The notes below the pieces were generated by a model, which did not search any database, was not told the DNA's origin, and saw only the letters and a list, made by a program, of their open reading frames with translations. The position numbers and the translations under genes are program-made. A DNA stretch of 64,000 bases from CAZMXP01 sp964570285 (GTDB lineage: Bacteria; Planctomycetota; PLA2), in assembly GCA_964570285.1 (NCBI GenBank), contig CAZMXP010000008.1, forward strand, positions 1-64,000, read 5' to 3'. Positions 1 through 8,310 of the stretch are shown here, piece by piece (position 1 is the first letter of the stretch; each line of letters starts with the position of its first letter).

Positions 1-473
1 CCCTCCTGCTCGATCGGGTTCTGCGTCGCGAGCACGAAGAAGGGGTCGGGCAGCGGGTAGCGCTTGCCGACGGAGGTGACCTGGCGCTCCTCCATCGCCT
101 CCATCAGCGCCGCCTGCGTCTTCGGCGGGGTGCGGTTGATCTCGTCGGCCAGCACGAGGTTCGCGAAGACCGGGCCGGGCAGGAAGCGGAAGGCGCGCGC
201 CTCCCCCTCGTGCTCCCCCGCGAGGACTTCCGTGCCCGTGATGTCGCTCGGCATCAGGTCGGGCGTGAACTGGATGCGCGAGAAGGTGAGGTCGAGCAAC
301 TCCGCGAGCGAGGAGACGAGCAGGGTCTTCGCGAGGCCGGGAACGCCGACGAGCAGCGCGTGGTTGCGCGTCAGGATGCAGAGGAGGATCTTCTCCACGA
401 CGGCATCCATGCCGACGATGCGAACCGCGAGCCCCTCGCGGACCCGCGCCGCGGCCTCCTGCCAGCGCGTCAC
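1..473 (-). CDS. moxR: MoxR-type AAA+ ATPase, partial
   Basis: The gene runs off the left edge, so about 157 N-terminal residues are visible. They form the front of a MoxR (AAA_3) ATPase: P-loop GVPGLAKT at residues 43-50, Walker B region LADEINRTPPKTQ near 108, and the sensor-1 stretch ATQNPIEQEG near 149. MoxR proteins act as chaperone-like ATPases that mature or activate partner complexes, often with von Willebrand-domain proteins encoded next door; the partner here is unseen. A GTG start is chosen 10 bp after the stop of the OmpH-like gene, which makes this a distal gene of the LPS-core operon in this window. The family call is firm; the substrate is unknown. Confidence 0.9.
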   Translation of the reverse strand, partial: MTRWQEAAARVREGLAVRIVGMDAVVEKILLCILTRNHALLVGVPGLAKTLLVSSLAELLDLTFSRIQFTPDLMPSDITGTEVLAGEHEGEARAFRFLPGPVFANLVLADEINRTPPKTQAALMEAMEERQVTSVGKRYPLPDPFFVLATQNPIEQE

Positions 474-483
474 GCCTGCGCCC

Positions 484-1146
484 CTACTTGGGAGGCTTGG
501 CCGGGTCGCCCTTGCCGCTCTTGCCCGCGGGCTTCTCCTCCCCGTCCGCGCGCTTCGGGGTCTCGCCGCTGGCCCCCTTGTTCTCCTTCCACCACTTGTT
601 CATGCGCGCGAGCACCTCCTCGGTGATGTCGTGGGCGGGGTCGCAGCAGAGCACGCGGCGGAAGATGTACTCCTCCTTCAGCTCCTCGTCGTTCTCGAAC
701 TTCATCGGCCCCATCTTGGAGATCAGCACCATCGACGCGCCGCGCTCCGCCATCACCTTCGCGGCCTCCTGCCGCGTCCCCTTCATGAGCTGGTCGATCT
801 TGCGCGCGATGTCGTCGTTCATCTGCGCGTTGAAGATGGCGGCCTTCGCCTTGAGCTCGCTCTCGGTCTGCACGGCGGCGCGGTAGTCCTCGTACCACTT
901 GAGGTCGCGCTCGGAGAGCTTCTTGCCGAGCAGGTCCCGCTGGCGCGCCTGGAGCCCGTTGACCTCCGCCTGCACCTCGGCGCGCTTCGCGTCGGTGCGC
1001 TTCTTCAGCGCCTCGACGAGTTCGATCGCCTCGTCGCACCCTTCGGCGATGCGCTTCATGTCGCAGACGAGGATCGCGGGCCCTTCCGCGCGCACGGAGG
1101 GCAGGATCATCAGGACGCAGAAGAGGGAGAGGGTGGTTCGGTTCAT
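484..1146 (-). CDS. Secreted OmpH/Skp-like periplasmic chaperone
   Basis: 220 residues. There is a signal peptide (residues 1-20, ending SVRA) followed by a strand like the OmpH opening (ILVCDMKRI), then a long charged helical region (about 40-130) typical of the coiled-coil tentacles of Skp. The tail is Lys/Pro/Gly-rich and low-complexity. Skp-family proteins hold unfolded outer-membrane proteins in the periplasm. The ATG start overlaps the stop of the heptosyltransferase gene (ATGA), so the two are translationally coupled. Sequence similarity to Skp is generic (coiled coil plus signal peptide), so another secreted coiled-coil role is possible. Confidence 0.68.
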   Translation of the reverse strand: MNRTTLSLFCVLMILPSVRAEGPAILVCDMKRIAEGCDEAIELVEALKKRTDAKRAEVQAEVNGLQARQRDLLGKKLSERDLKWYEDYRAAVQTESELKAKAAIFNAQMNDDIARKIDQLMKGTRQEAAKVMAERGASMVLISKMGPMKFENDEELKEEYIFRRVLCCDPAHDITEEVLARMNKWWKENKGASGETPKRADGEEKPAGKSGKGDPAKPPK

Positions 1147-2234
1147 GGGGACTCCTGGGAAACCGCAATCCTATCAGCGGGGGGTGGGTTCCACGCCGCC
1201 TCGACGGCGGCCAACGCCTGCTCCGGCCGGATCCAGACCATGCAGCGGTGGTCGATGGGGCAGACCTTCAGGTGGCAGGGCGAGCAGCTCACGCCCTCGG
1301 CGCGGAGCACGACCTGCCCCGCCATGTCGCTGTCGGTGTAGGTCGGGTCGGTGGGCCCCATCAGGCAGACCACCGGCACATGGAAGGCCGTGGCGATGTG
1401 GCGCGGGCCGGTGTCGTTGGTGAGGAGCACGCGCGAGCGCGCGATCACCGCCTTCAGCAGGTCGAGGGGGAGCGGGGCCAGTCCCGTGTCCACGATCGCG
1501 GAGTGCGCCAGCGCGCGCACCTCGGCGCCGATCTTCTCCTCGCCGGGGCCGCAGAGCAGCACGACCCTCGCGCCGTGGCGCCGCACGAACTCGTCCGCCA
1601 CCTGCGCGTAGTAGGCCGCGGGCCAGAGCTTGCTCGGCCCGAAGGCCGCCCCGACGCACATCGCGAGGATCGGCTCCTCGGGCCGGATGTGGCGCTTCTG
1701 CAACCACGCGGCCAGCCGCTCCTGCGTGCCGTCGGCGAGCCCGAGCCGCACGCGCCCGGCCCCCCGCGCCCCCAGTTTCTCGACCAGGTCGAGGTAGAAG
1801 CGTTTGGTCGGGTAGGGCGCCTTCTTCCCGTCGGTGAGCGGCCGCCGCCAGTGCGCGGTGAGCAGCGGCGTGCGCCCCGAGCGGCGGTAGCCGATGCGGT
1901 GCGGGATGCGCGCGAGGAAGGGCGCGAGCGCCGAGCGGAACGAGCCCGACAGCAGCAGGCAGGCGTCGAACGCCGACGCGCGCAGGCGGCGGGCGAGGCG
2001 CAGCGGGTTCTCGCGGTTCTTCGCGACGAGGAAGTCGTCGAACCAGCCGCACCCGGCATAGAGCAGGCTCGCGTTCTCCGCGCCGAGGCCGGTGATGCGC
2101 GCGGCCGGGTAGCGCGCGCGCACCGCCGCCACCGCCGGCGTCGCCATCACCTGGTCCCCGAGCCAGTTCGGCACGCGCACGAGCAGCCGCTCGAACTCGC
2201 GGGAGGCGATTTGCCGGTCAGGGAGCGGCCACAT
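1143..2234 (-). CDS. waaF: ADP-heptose:LPS heptosyltransferase (GT9)
   Basis: 363 residues, the usual length for glycosyltransferase family 9. It shows the GT9 N-terminal signature RVPNWLGDQVMATPA (19-33), the mid-protein GPSKLWP motif, the C-terminal donor-site stretch NDTGPRHIATAF and a late CPIDHRCM. These are characteristic of heptosyltransferase II (WaaF/RfaF), which transfers heptose from ADP-heptose to the inner LPS core at the cytoplasmic face of the inner membrane. It sits downstream of the ADP-heptose synthesis genes in the same operon, supporting the substrate. The start overlaps the upstream glycosyltransferase by 17 bp. Whether it is specifically the second heptosyltransferase is inferred. 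Confidence 0.88.
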   Translation of the reverse strand: MWPLPDRQIASREFERLLVRVPNWLGDQVMATPAVAAVRARYPAARITGLGAENASLLYAGCGWFDDFLVAKNRENPLRLARRLRASAFDACLLLSGSFRSALAPFLARIPHRIGYRRSGRTPLLTAHWRRPLTDGKKAPYPTKRFYLDLVEKLGARGAGRVRLGLADGTQERLAAWLQKRHIRPEEPILAMCVGAAFGPSKLWPAAYYAQVADEFVRRHGARVVLLCGPGEEKIGAEVRALAHSAIVDTGLAPLPLDLLKAVIARSRVLLTNDTGPRHIATAFHVPVVCLMGPTDPTYTDSDMAGQVVLRAEGVSCSPCHLKVCPIDHRCMVWIRPEQALAAVEAAWNPPPADRIAVSQESP

Positions 2235-3162
2235 GGGGGGACTTGAGCAGCCGGATGAGCCTCTGCGCCAGCGGCCCCGTCGCGTACCTCCTCGCCACGA
2301 AACTACGCCCCTGCGCCCCCAGGCGGCGACACAATTCCGGATCGCCCTTCAGCAGGCGCAGGGTCGCCACCCAGTCCTCCCGCGTGCGGGCGAGCAGCGC
2401 GCCGCCGGCGGCGAGCACGCGGTTGACCCCGACCGGCGACGCGATGGCGGGCAGGCCCGCCGCGTAGTACTGCAGGAGCTTGTAGCCGCACTTGCCGCGG
2501 GCGAAGGGGTCGTCGGGCAGGGGCATCAGGCCGACGTGCGCGGAGGCGAGCGCCGCCGCCTCGGTGGCGGTCGACCACGGCACATGCTCCGCCCCCGGCG
2601 GCGCGGCGTCGGCGATGACGCGCAGGCGCACATGGGCCGCCTCGACCGCCTCGCGCACCGGGGCCAGGTGCCTGAGGGTCGCGTCCTGCCCGATCCACAC
2701 CGCGGTGAAGGAGGATGACTTGGGGGCGTGGGGGTAGGCCTCGACGTCCACCGTCGAGGGGATCACGACGACGCGGCGCGCGCGGAGGCGGGCGAGGCGG
2801 GCGAGGTTGCGGTTGCCCGCGAGCACGAGGTCGGCGGCGGCGACGGTGCGGAAGAAACGCGCCTCGCGCATGCGCGAGCGGTAGGGCGGCGACGGGCGGT
2901 AGCAGAGCGCGTCGTCGAAGTCGTAGACGAGGCGGCGCGCGCCGCGGCGCAGCCGTCCCAGGTCGAACGCGGTCAGCAGGCGGCGGTGGAGCACGGTGAC
3001 GTTGGCCTCGCGGGCCGCGCGGAAGAGCTCGCCGCGGCCGCGGCGCGGGATCGTGCGCACGTCGGTCTCGAGGCCCGCGGCGGCGAGCGCCGGCAGGAAC
3101 TGCTCCCACCGGACCCGGAACGACGGATCGTTGCGGGAGTGGGTGAGGATCAGGATGCGCAC
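2218..3162 (-). CDS. Glycosyltransferase, GT4-like (GT-B fold)
   Basis: 314 residues. The GTG start lies 13 bp inside the preceding gene and gives the classical opening RILILTHSRNDPSFRVRWEQF. A DFDD motif (YDFDDALCY) lies near residue 75. The C-terminal half has the GT-B donor region (GKCGYKLLQYYAAGLPAIASPVG, near 235), where the E/K and glycine pattern of family 4 enzymes is expected. It probably adds a sugar to the LPS core, judging only from its position between core kinases and the heptosyltransferase. Acceptor and donor cannot be read from the sequence. Confidence 0.82.
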   Translation of the reverse strand: MRILILTHSRNDPSFRVRWEQFLPALAAAGLETDVRTIPRRGRGELFRAAREANVTVLHRRLLTAFDLGRLRRGARRLVYDFDDALCYRPSPPYRSRMREARFFRTVAAADLVLAGNRNLARLARLRARRVVVIPSTVDVEAYPHAPKSSSFTAVWIGQDATLRHLAPVREAVEAAHVRLRVIADAAPPGAEHVPWSTATEAAALASAHVGLMPLPDDPFARGKCGYKLLQYYAAGLPAIASPVGVNRVLAAGGALLARTREDWVATLRLLKGDPELCRRLGAQGRSFVARRYATGPLAQRLIRLLKSPHVAAP

Positions 3163-4169
3163 GTCAGCGTCTCCACGATCGCGTCGAGCATCGCCTCCTC
3201 GGGGAAGCGCTCCGCCACCGCGCGCGCGCGGGCGGGGTCGGCCCGCGCGAGCGCCCCCTCGATCGCCTCCGCCAGCGTCGCGTCGTCGCGCGGGTCGGCG
3301 ATCGCCGCGCCCCCGCCTTCGATCGCGAGGTCGTGGTTCCCGTCGCGCGTCGAGGTGACCACCGGCAGGCCGCAGGCGAGCGCCTCCAGGACGACGAGCG
3401 CCGCCGTGTCGTAGAAGGTCGGATGCACGAGGAGGTTCGCGCGCCGGTAGAGCGCCGCGAGGTCGGCGACGCGTCCGAGGTACTCGACCTGCCCCCCGCC
3501 GCCGCGCGGGCGGTCGCCCCCGGCCACGAGCAGCCGCGCCTGCGGCAGGCGGGCGACGGCCCGGATCGCCGCGTCGAGCCCCTTGAGGCGGAAGTTCTGC
3601 GCGACAAACAGCAGCACGGGGCCCCGGCCCGCGGGCGCCGGCCCCGGCGCGAAGCGCCGGAGGTCGACGCCGGGCCGTCGCAGCAGCGCCCGCGCGCCCG
3701 GGTAGCAGAGCCCGAGGTCCTCGACGACGCGCGGCGACAGCGCGAGCACGCGCGTCGGCGGCGCGACCGCGTCGCCTTCGCACCGGCGCAGCCTCGCGAA
3801 GTGCAGCAGCCGCGCGGGGTTGGCCCGCCGCAGGTGGCGGAGTCCCCACGGCAGCGGATCGAGGTGCGGCGGGATCGACGCCGCGAGGATGCCGTTGTGC
3901 GGCTGGTAGAAGTCGCAGCCCCTGACCGGCGAGGTCGTCAGCACCACCTCGGCGCCCGCCTCGCGGAGTCGCGGCAGCAGGAGATCCGCATAGCGGCGCG
4001 GCCGCGTCGCGGCGGGAAACGACCGCACGGGCACCGCGCGGGGCCCCGTGCGGGCGCAGTGGGAGACCCGGTGGCCGTGGGCGGCCAGCCGCGCCTCGAG
4101 GGCGTGCAGGAACCCCTCGCCGCCGCCCCGCGCAGGGTCGCTGTGCTCGCTCAGGAATCCGATGTGCAT
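3150..4169 (-). CDS. Glycosyltransferase family 4
   Basis: 339 residues with the family-4 layout. The N-terminal domain opens MHIGFLSEHSDPARGGGEGF, with a glycine-rich acceptor loop. The C-terminal Rossmann domain contains LLFVAQNFRLKGLDAAI, LLVAGG and the donor-site block HPTFYDTAALVVLEALACGLPVV, with the two family-4 glutamate-region residues (…VVLEAL). It resembles LPS core glucosyltransferases such as WaaG. The start ATG overlaps the end of the kinase-like gene by 19 bp. It is likely to glycosylate the heptose core, but the sugar is unknown. Confidence 0.86.
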   Translation of the reverse strand: MHIGFLSEHSDPARGGGEGFLHALEARLAAHGHRVSHCARTGPRAVPVRSFPAATRPRRYADLLLPRLREAGAEVVLTTSPVRGCDFYQPHNGILAASIPPHLDPLPWGLRHLRRANPARLLHFARLRRCEGDAVAPPTRVLALSPRVVEDLGLCYPGARALLRRPGVDLRRFAPGPAPAGRGPVLLFVAQNFRLKGLDAAIRAVARLPQARLLVAGGDRPRGGGGQVEYLGRVADLAALYRRANLLVHPTFYDTAALVVLEALACGLPVVTSTRDGNHDLAIEGGGAAIADPRDDATLAEAIEGALARADPARARAVAERFPEEAMLDAIVETLTCAS

Positions 4170-5410
4170 GGCACGTGCGGCACGTGCGTCCCGTCGCGCA
4201 CGTTGCGGGGGACATGGCGCGCCATCTTCGCCGCCTTCGCCCGCACGCGGCGGCAGAGGCGCCGGTCGCCGCCGTACCGCCGGAGCCCGCGCAGCAGGTC
4301 GGTGCGCGCGAAGGCGCCGCTCGTGACGATCGCGGCGAGGTCCTTCGCCCGGAGCCTCCGGGAGCGGCTCCGCTTCAGCCTCGCGAGGTCGATCAGCGTG
4401 ATCTCGCGCCCTCCCCGGGGGACGAACATGTGGCAGAGGTAGAGGTCGCGGTGCACGAGGCCGCAGGCGTGCAGGCGCCTCGCGAGGTCGGCGACGTCGA
4501 GGGCGGCCCTGCGCCGGTCGAGCGTCGGGAGGCGGTCGTCGAGCGGCGCGAGGCCGTCGAGGCGCAGGGTCGAGAAGAGGCCACGCCCGTCGGCGAGCCT
4601 CCCCCCCACCGCCGGCTGCGGCACGCGGAAGCCGGAGGCCATCATCATGCGGTGGTTCTCCCACTCGCGCTCCGCCTCGCGCGGGTCCGCGACCACCTTC
4701 ACGACGAGGTCGCCGACGACGGCGTTCATGCGGTCGCGCAGCGTGCGGCGCACGACGAGGCGGGGGTCGGCGAGCAGCGCGTCGCAGGAGGCGTATCCGC
4801 TCCCCGCGGCGTCGACGAAGTCGCTCCACGGCGGGCAGGCGCGGATCGCGCAGCGCTGGATCGCCCACCGGTAGGGCCGGAACCGGCCCCGGTGGCCGAT
4901 GTTGCGGGGGCGCGGGGGCCTTGCCCCGCCGGCATAGGCGCGCCAGAAGCGGAGCCGGTCCATCTTCGAGACCGTCGGCTCCTCCGCCGACCAGTAGAGC
5001 GGCGAGAGGTCGAGGCGGCCGCGTCGCAGCCGCGCCGGGTCGAGCACCGCAAGCGAGTCCCGATCGACCCAGATGTGGTAGGTCACAAGGTCGGGCCAGT
5101 CGAGCCCGCCGTCGCGGATGCGGCGGCACAACTCCGCGACCTTGGCGATGAGCGCGCTGCGCTCAAGGCGGGGCATGGTCGCCCACCGGAGGCGGATGAC
5201 CTCGTCCAGCGGCTCCCCAGGGAGCCTCTCCGTGACGTATTCCCGCTCCCCGCGCTCCACGATCCGCGGCACCCCGACCCCGAGCGCGCCCAGCCTCTCC
5301 AGCCGCGCCACCTCCCTCCGGCAACTCCGCGCCTCGCGGAACTGCTTGCGGAAGCGGCTGCCCTCCTCGCGGACGAGGCGGTCGCCGTGTTGCGAGACGA
5401 CGCGCGTCAT
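4151..5410 (-). CDS. Tandem WaaP/Kdo-kinase-like protein, first domain degenerate
   Basis: 419 residues containing two kinase-like halves. The C-terminal half (about 215-400) has the WaaP/InaA-type catalytic loop HRDLYLCHMF and the metal-binding equivalent IDLARL, with a beta-3-like lysine in GDLVVKVVADP. The N-terminal half (1-200) repeats the pattern (KQFREARSCRREVARLERL, YVTERL) but the catalytic loop reads WPDLVTYHIWV with VLDPARL, so the HRD aspartate arrangement is altered. WaaP-type enzymes phosphorylate core heptose with ATP. Only the second domain looks catalytic; the first may bind substrate. The ATG overlaps the stop of the adenylyltransferase (ATGA). Confidence 0.75.
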   Translation of the reverse strand: MTRVVSQHGDRLVREEGSRFRKQFREARSCRREVARLERLGALGVGVPRIVERGEREYVTERLPGEPLDEVIRLRWATMPRLERSALIAKVAELCRRIRDGGLDWPDLVTYHIWVDRDSLAVLDPARLRRGRLDLSPLYWSAEEPTVSKMDRLRFWRAYAGGARPPRPRNIGHRGRFRPYRWAIQRCAIRACPPWSDFVDAAGSGYASCDALLADPRLVVRRTLRDRMNAVVGDLVVKVVADPREAEREWENHRMMMASGFRVPQPAVGGRLADGRGLFSTLRLDGLAPLDDRLPTLDRRRAALDVADLARRLHACGLVHRDLYLCHMFVPRGGREITLIDLARLKRSRSRRLRAKDLAAIVTSGAFARTDLLRGLRRYGGDRRLCRRVRAKAAKMARHVPRNVRDGTHVPHVPCTSDS

Positions 5411-5880
5411 CCCCTCCGCACGCGCGCGAGCAGGTCGGTGCTGGAGTGGTCCTTCGGATCCCCGACGATCGCGATCTCCGCGCCCACCTCCCGCGCCGTC
5501 TCCCGCTCCGGCACCGTCTCGACGGTGTAGTCGCGCCCCTTCGCGTGGACATGGGGGCGCAGCGCGCGCAGCAGCGGCCGCACGTCCCCTTCGGCGAAGA
5601 CATGCACGTAGTCGACCGCGGCGAGCGCGGCGAGGACCTCGGCCCGCTCGCCGGCGGGCACCACCGGACGGCCCTCGCCCTTCAGCCGCCGCACCGAGGC
5701 GTCGTCGTTGACCCCCACGACGAGGACATCGCCGCGCGACGCGGCATCCGCGAGCGCCCGCACGTGGCCGACATGGAGCAGGTCGAAGGCGCCGTTGGTG
5801 AGCACGATGCGCCGGCCCTCCGCGCGGAGCCGGTCGCACCGGCGCACGAGCTCGGCGCGGTCGGCGACGATCTCACCCAC
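5407..5880 (-). CDS. rfaE2: D-glycero-beta-D-manno-heptose-1-phosphate adenylyltransferase (HldE C-domain type)
   Basis: 157 residues, a stand-alone nucleotidyltransferase. It has the cytidylyltransferase-like signature TNGAFDLLHVGHVRAL (28-43, HxGH active site), VVGVNDDASVRRLKGEGRPV, and a late SSTDLLARVR that corresponds to the family's STT/S ending. The reaction is heptose 1-phosphate + ATP to ADP-heptose + PPi. The gene overlaps the preceding kinase by 8 bp, forming a split kinase/adenylyltransferase pair beside the fused hldE. The ENGR-type substrate of a stand-alone copy could differ slightly from the canonical sugar. Confidence 0.87.
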   Translation of the reverse strand: MGEIVADRAELVRRCDRLRAEGRRIVLTNGAFDLLHVGHVRALADAASRGDVLVVGVNDDASVRRLKGEGRPVVPAGERAEVLAALAAVDYVHVFAEGDVRPLLRALRPHVHAKGRDYTVETVPERETAREVGAEIAIVGDPKDHSSTDLLARVRRG

Positions 5881-6841
5881 CCTCGACGCACTCCACCAGC
5901 TCGGCGTGGGTGACCGCCACCGCCCCCATCTTCATGACGCTGATGCTCGCGGCGAAGGTCGCGAGCCGCGCCGCTTCCGCGTAGGAGGCGCCCGCGACCC
6001 GGGCGAGGCTCGCCGTCGCGACGACGGTGTCCCCGGCGCCGCTCGGGTCGACGATCTCGACCGAGCCGTGGATCGGCAGCGCCGTGACCTCCCCGTCGGC
6101 GAGCATCATGCCGCGGTTGCCGCGGGTCAGCAGCACGGCGCCCGCCTCGGTGAGCGCGCGCAACTCGCGCGCCGCCTCCCGCGCCTCGTCGTCGCTCTCG
6201 ACCGGCCTGCGGAGGTAGGCGCTCGCCTCCCCCTCGTTCGGCGTCAGCAGGTCCACCTTCCGGAACTCGCCGATCTTCTGGCGCGAATCGACGCTGATCA
6301 GGGCGCCCGACGCGACCTCGGAGACCGCCCGCAGAAGCCCGGGCGACGCGGCCCCGTAGCCGTAGTCCGAGACGACGATGCCCTCCGCCTTCTCGGCGAC
6401 CCCCGCCCGCGCGATCAGTTCGAGGAAGGTGTTCTCGCTCGGGTGCCCCTGCGGCTCGATGTCCACGCGCAGCACCTGCTGCTTCGGCCGCGAGAAGTCG
6501 CCGCTCATGATCCGCACCTTCACGACGCTCCGGCCGTGGACCGTGATGCCGGAGAGCGGGATGCCCTGCTGGCGGAAGCTCTCGAGCAGCGCCGCGCCGG
6601 GCTCGTCGTCGCCCACGATGCCGATCGGGACCACCTCCGCCCCGAGTGCGCGGAGGTTGAGCACCGTGTTGGCGGCGCAGCCGGGCTGGTGGCGGCGCAG
6701 TTCGTACTGGAGCACCATCACCGGCGCCTCGCGCGACAGGCGCGAGGGGCGGGTCTCCACGTAGCAGTCCACGGCGAGGTCGCCGAGCACCACCATGCGT
6801 TTCCCGGCGAAGCGGTCGAGAAGGGTCCGGAGTGCGGTCAC
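5873..6841 (-). CDS. rfaE1: PfkB-family heptose-phosphate kinase (RfaE1-like)
   Basis: 322 residues of the ribokinase/PfkB fold. The N-terminal substrate lid has GDLAVDCYVE and CAANTVLNLRALGA; the C-terminal anion-hole and catalytic-base motif reads DPSGAGDTVVAT near residue 250. It is similar in organisation to the kinase half of HldE (SREAPVMVLQYE, VLRVDIEPQ, VSDYGYG). The expected reaction is phosphorylation of D-glycero-D-manno-heptose 7-phosphate at C1. This is a second copy: the fused hldE lies directly upstream with an ATGA overlap. The two kinases may act on different heptoses or anomers. Confidence 0.85.
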   Translation of the reverse strand: MTALRTLLDRFAGKRMVVLGDLAVDCYVETRPSRLSREAPVMVLQYELRRHQPGCAANTVLNLRALGAEVVPIGIVGDDEPGAALLESFRQQGIPLSGITVHGRSVVKVRIMSGDFSRPKQQVLRVDIEPQGHPSENTFLELIARAGVAEKAEGIVVSDYGYGAASPGLLRAVSEVASGALISVDSRQKIGEFRKVDLLTPNEGEASAYLRRPVESDDEAREAARELRALTEAGAVLLTRGNRGMMLADGEVTALPIHGSVEIVDPSGAGDTVVATASLARVAGASYAEAARLATFAASISVMKMGAVAVTHAELVECVEGG

Positions 6842-8307
6842 GCGTTGCCTCCCAGTCTATCGAGAATGCGGGTCGTCGAGTGGCCGCCGAGAAGGGGCAG
6901 CAGGACGACCTTCCCGCCGTTGGCCTCCACGAACTCCCGCCCGACGACGCCCTTCTCGCGCCAATCCTCCCCCTTGACGAGCACGTCCGGCCGCACGCGG
7001 CGGATGATCGTCTCGGGCGTCTCCTCGCCGAAGGCGACGACATAGTCGACCGACGCGAGGCCGCCGAGCACCGTCGCGCGGGCGGCGAGGTCGTGGACGG
7101 GCCGCCCCTCCCCCTTGAGGCGCCGCACCGATCCGTCGTCGTTGATCCCGACGACCAGCAGGTCGCCCAGCTCGCGGCAGCGCCGCAGCATCTCGACGTG
7201 GCCCGCGTGCAGGATGTCGAAGCAGCCGTTCGTGAAGACGATCCGCCGGTCCGCCTCCCGCGCGCTGTCGAGAAGCCGGTCGAGCATCGCGCCGGGCACC
7301 ATCTTGCTCGTCCCGCCCCCCTTCGCGGCGATCCGCTCGGCGATCTCGTCCCAGCCGATGGTGACGACGCCGAACCGCTCCACGGCGATGCCCCCGGCGA
7401 CGTTCGCGAGCGTCGCCGCGGTCTCCGCCCCCGCGCCCCCTGCCATCGCGTAGGCGAGCACCGCGATCACGTTGTCGCCCGCGCCGGTCACGTCGTAGAC
7501 CTCGCGCGGATCGGTCCTCAACGCCGCCCCGCGGCCGTCGCGCTCCTGCACGAAGATGCCGTCGCGGTCGAGCGTGATGAACGCGACCTCGAGGTCGAGC
7601 CGCTCGACCAGTTCGCGCGCGGCGGAGGCGGCGGCGTCGTAGTCGGGGACCGGGCGGCCGGTGTAGGCGGCCGCCTCCGACCGGTTGGGCGTGATCGCGC
7701 TCGCGCCCCGGTAGCGCTCGAAGTCCTTCCCCTTCGGGTCGACGATCGACCGCACGCCCGCCGCGCGCGCGGCGCGGATGACCTGCGTGCAGAGCCCCGG
7801 GGAGAGCACGCCCTTGCCGTAGTCGGAGAGCACGACGATCTCCACCTCCGGCAGCGCCTCGCGCACGCCGTCGAGCAGCGCGCGCTCCGACGAGGGCGAC
7901 GGCGGCGCGACCACCTCGCGGTCGACGCGCAGGATCTGCTGGCGCGCGTGCTGGCTCGCGGCGACGAAGCGCGTCTTCACGGTCGTGGGCCGCGTCTCCT
8001 CGGCGACGAGCGCGTCGAGGTGGATGCCCGCGGCGCCGAGCGCGCCCCGCAGCGAGAGCGCCTCCTCGTCCTCGCCGACGAGCCCGGCGACGCGCACCCG
8101 CGCGCCGAGGCGGGCGAGGTTGCAGGCCACCGCCGCCATGCCGCCCGGCTTCTCGTACTGCCGGTGGTGGCGCAGCACCTGGATCGGCGCCTCGGGCGAG
8201 ATGCGGTCGACGCCGCCGGTCACGTAGCGGTCGAGGATCAGATCGCCGACGACGAGCACGTCGGGCACCGGCAGCTCTTCGATGACGTGCAGGAGATCGC
8301 CGCTCAT
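6838..8307 (-). CDS. hldE: Bifunctional HldE: heptose-7-phosphate kinase / heptose-1-phosphate adenylyltransferase
   Basis: 489 residues, close to the usual 475-480 of HldE. The kinase domain (1-325) has GDLILDRYV, SPEAPIQVL, GGMAAVACNLARLG, LSDYGKGVLS and DVTGAGDNVIAVLA (family usual GAGDT; here GAGDN). The adenylyltransferase domain (345-489) has TNGCFDILHAGHVEML, GINDDGSVRRLKGEGRPV, VKGEDW and a C-terminal GGHSTTRIL. Together they make ADP-heptose precursor in the cytoplasm. It starts 3 bp after the stop of the uncharacterised conserved gene. Identification is firm from both domains. Confidence 0.94.
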   Translation of the reverse strand: MSGDLLHVIEELPVPDVLVVGDLILDRYVTGGVDRISPEAPIQVLRHHRQYEKPGGMAAVACNLARLGARVRVAGLVGEDEEALSLRGALGAAGIHLDALVAEETRPTTVKTRFVAASQHARQQILRVDREVVAPPSPSSERALLDGVREALPEVEIVVLSDYGKGVLSPGLCTQVIRAARAAGVRSIVDPKGKDFERYRGASAITPNRSEAAAYTGRPVPDYDAAASAARELVERLDLEVAFITLDRDGIFVQERDGRGAALRTDPREVYDVTGAGDNVIAVLAYAMAGGAGAETAATLANVAGGIAVERFGVVTIGWDEIAERIAAKGGGTSKMVPGAMLDRLLDSAREADRRIVFTNGCFDILHAGHVEMLRRCRELGDLLVVGINDDGSVRRLKGEGRPVHDLAARATVLGGLASVDYVVAFGEETPETIIRRVRPDVLVKGEDWREKGVVGREFVEANGGKVVLLPLLGGHSTTRILDRLGGNA

Positions 8308-8310
8308 GGC

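Noticed and set aside
484..1168. Long arginine/proline-rich open frames on both strands across nearly every gene (for example 1174-2052, 6857-9286, 11850-16124)
   Set aside because: Frames shadow real genes in very GC-rich DNA, with biased Arg/Ala/Gly/Pro composition and no recognisable domains.
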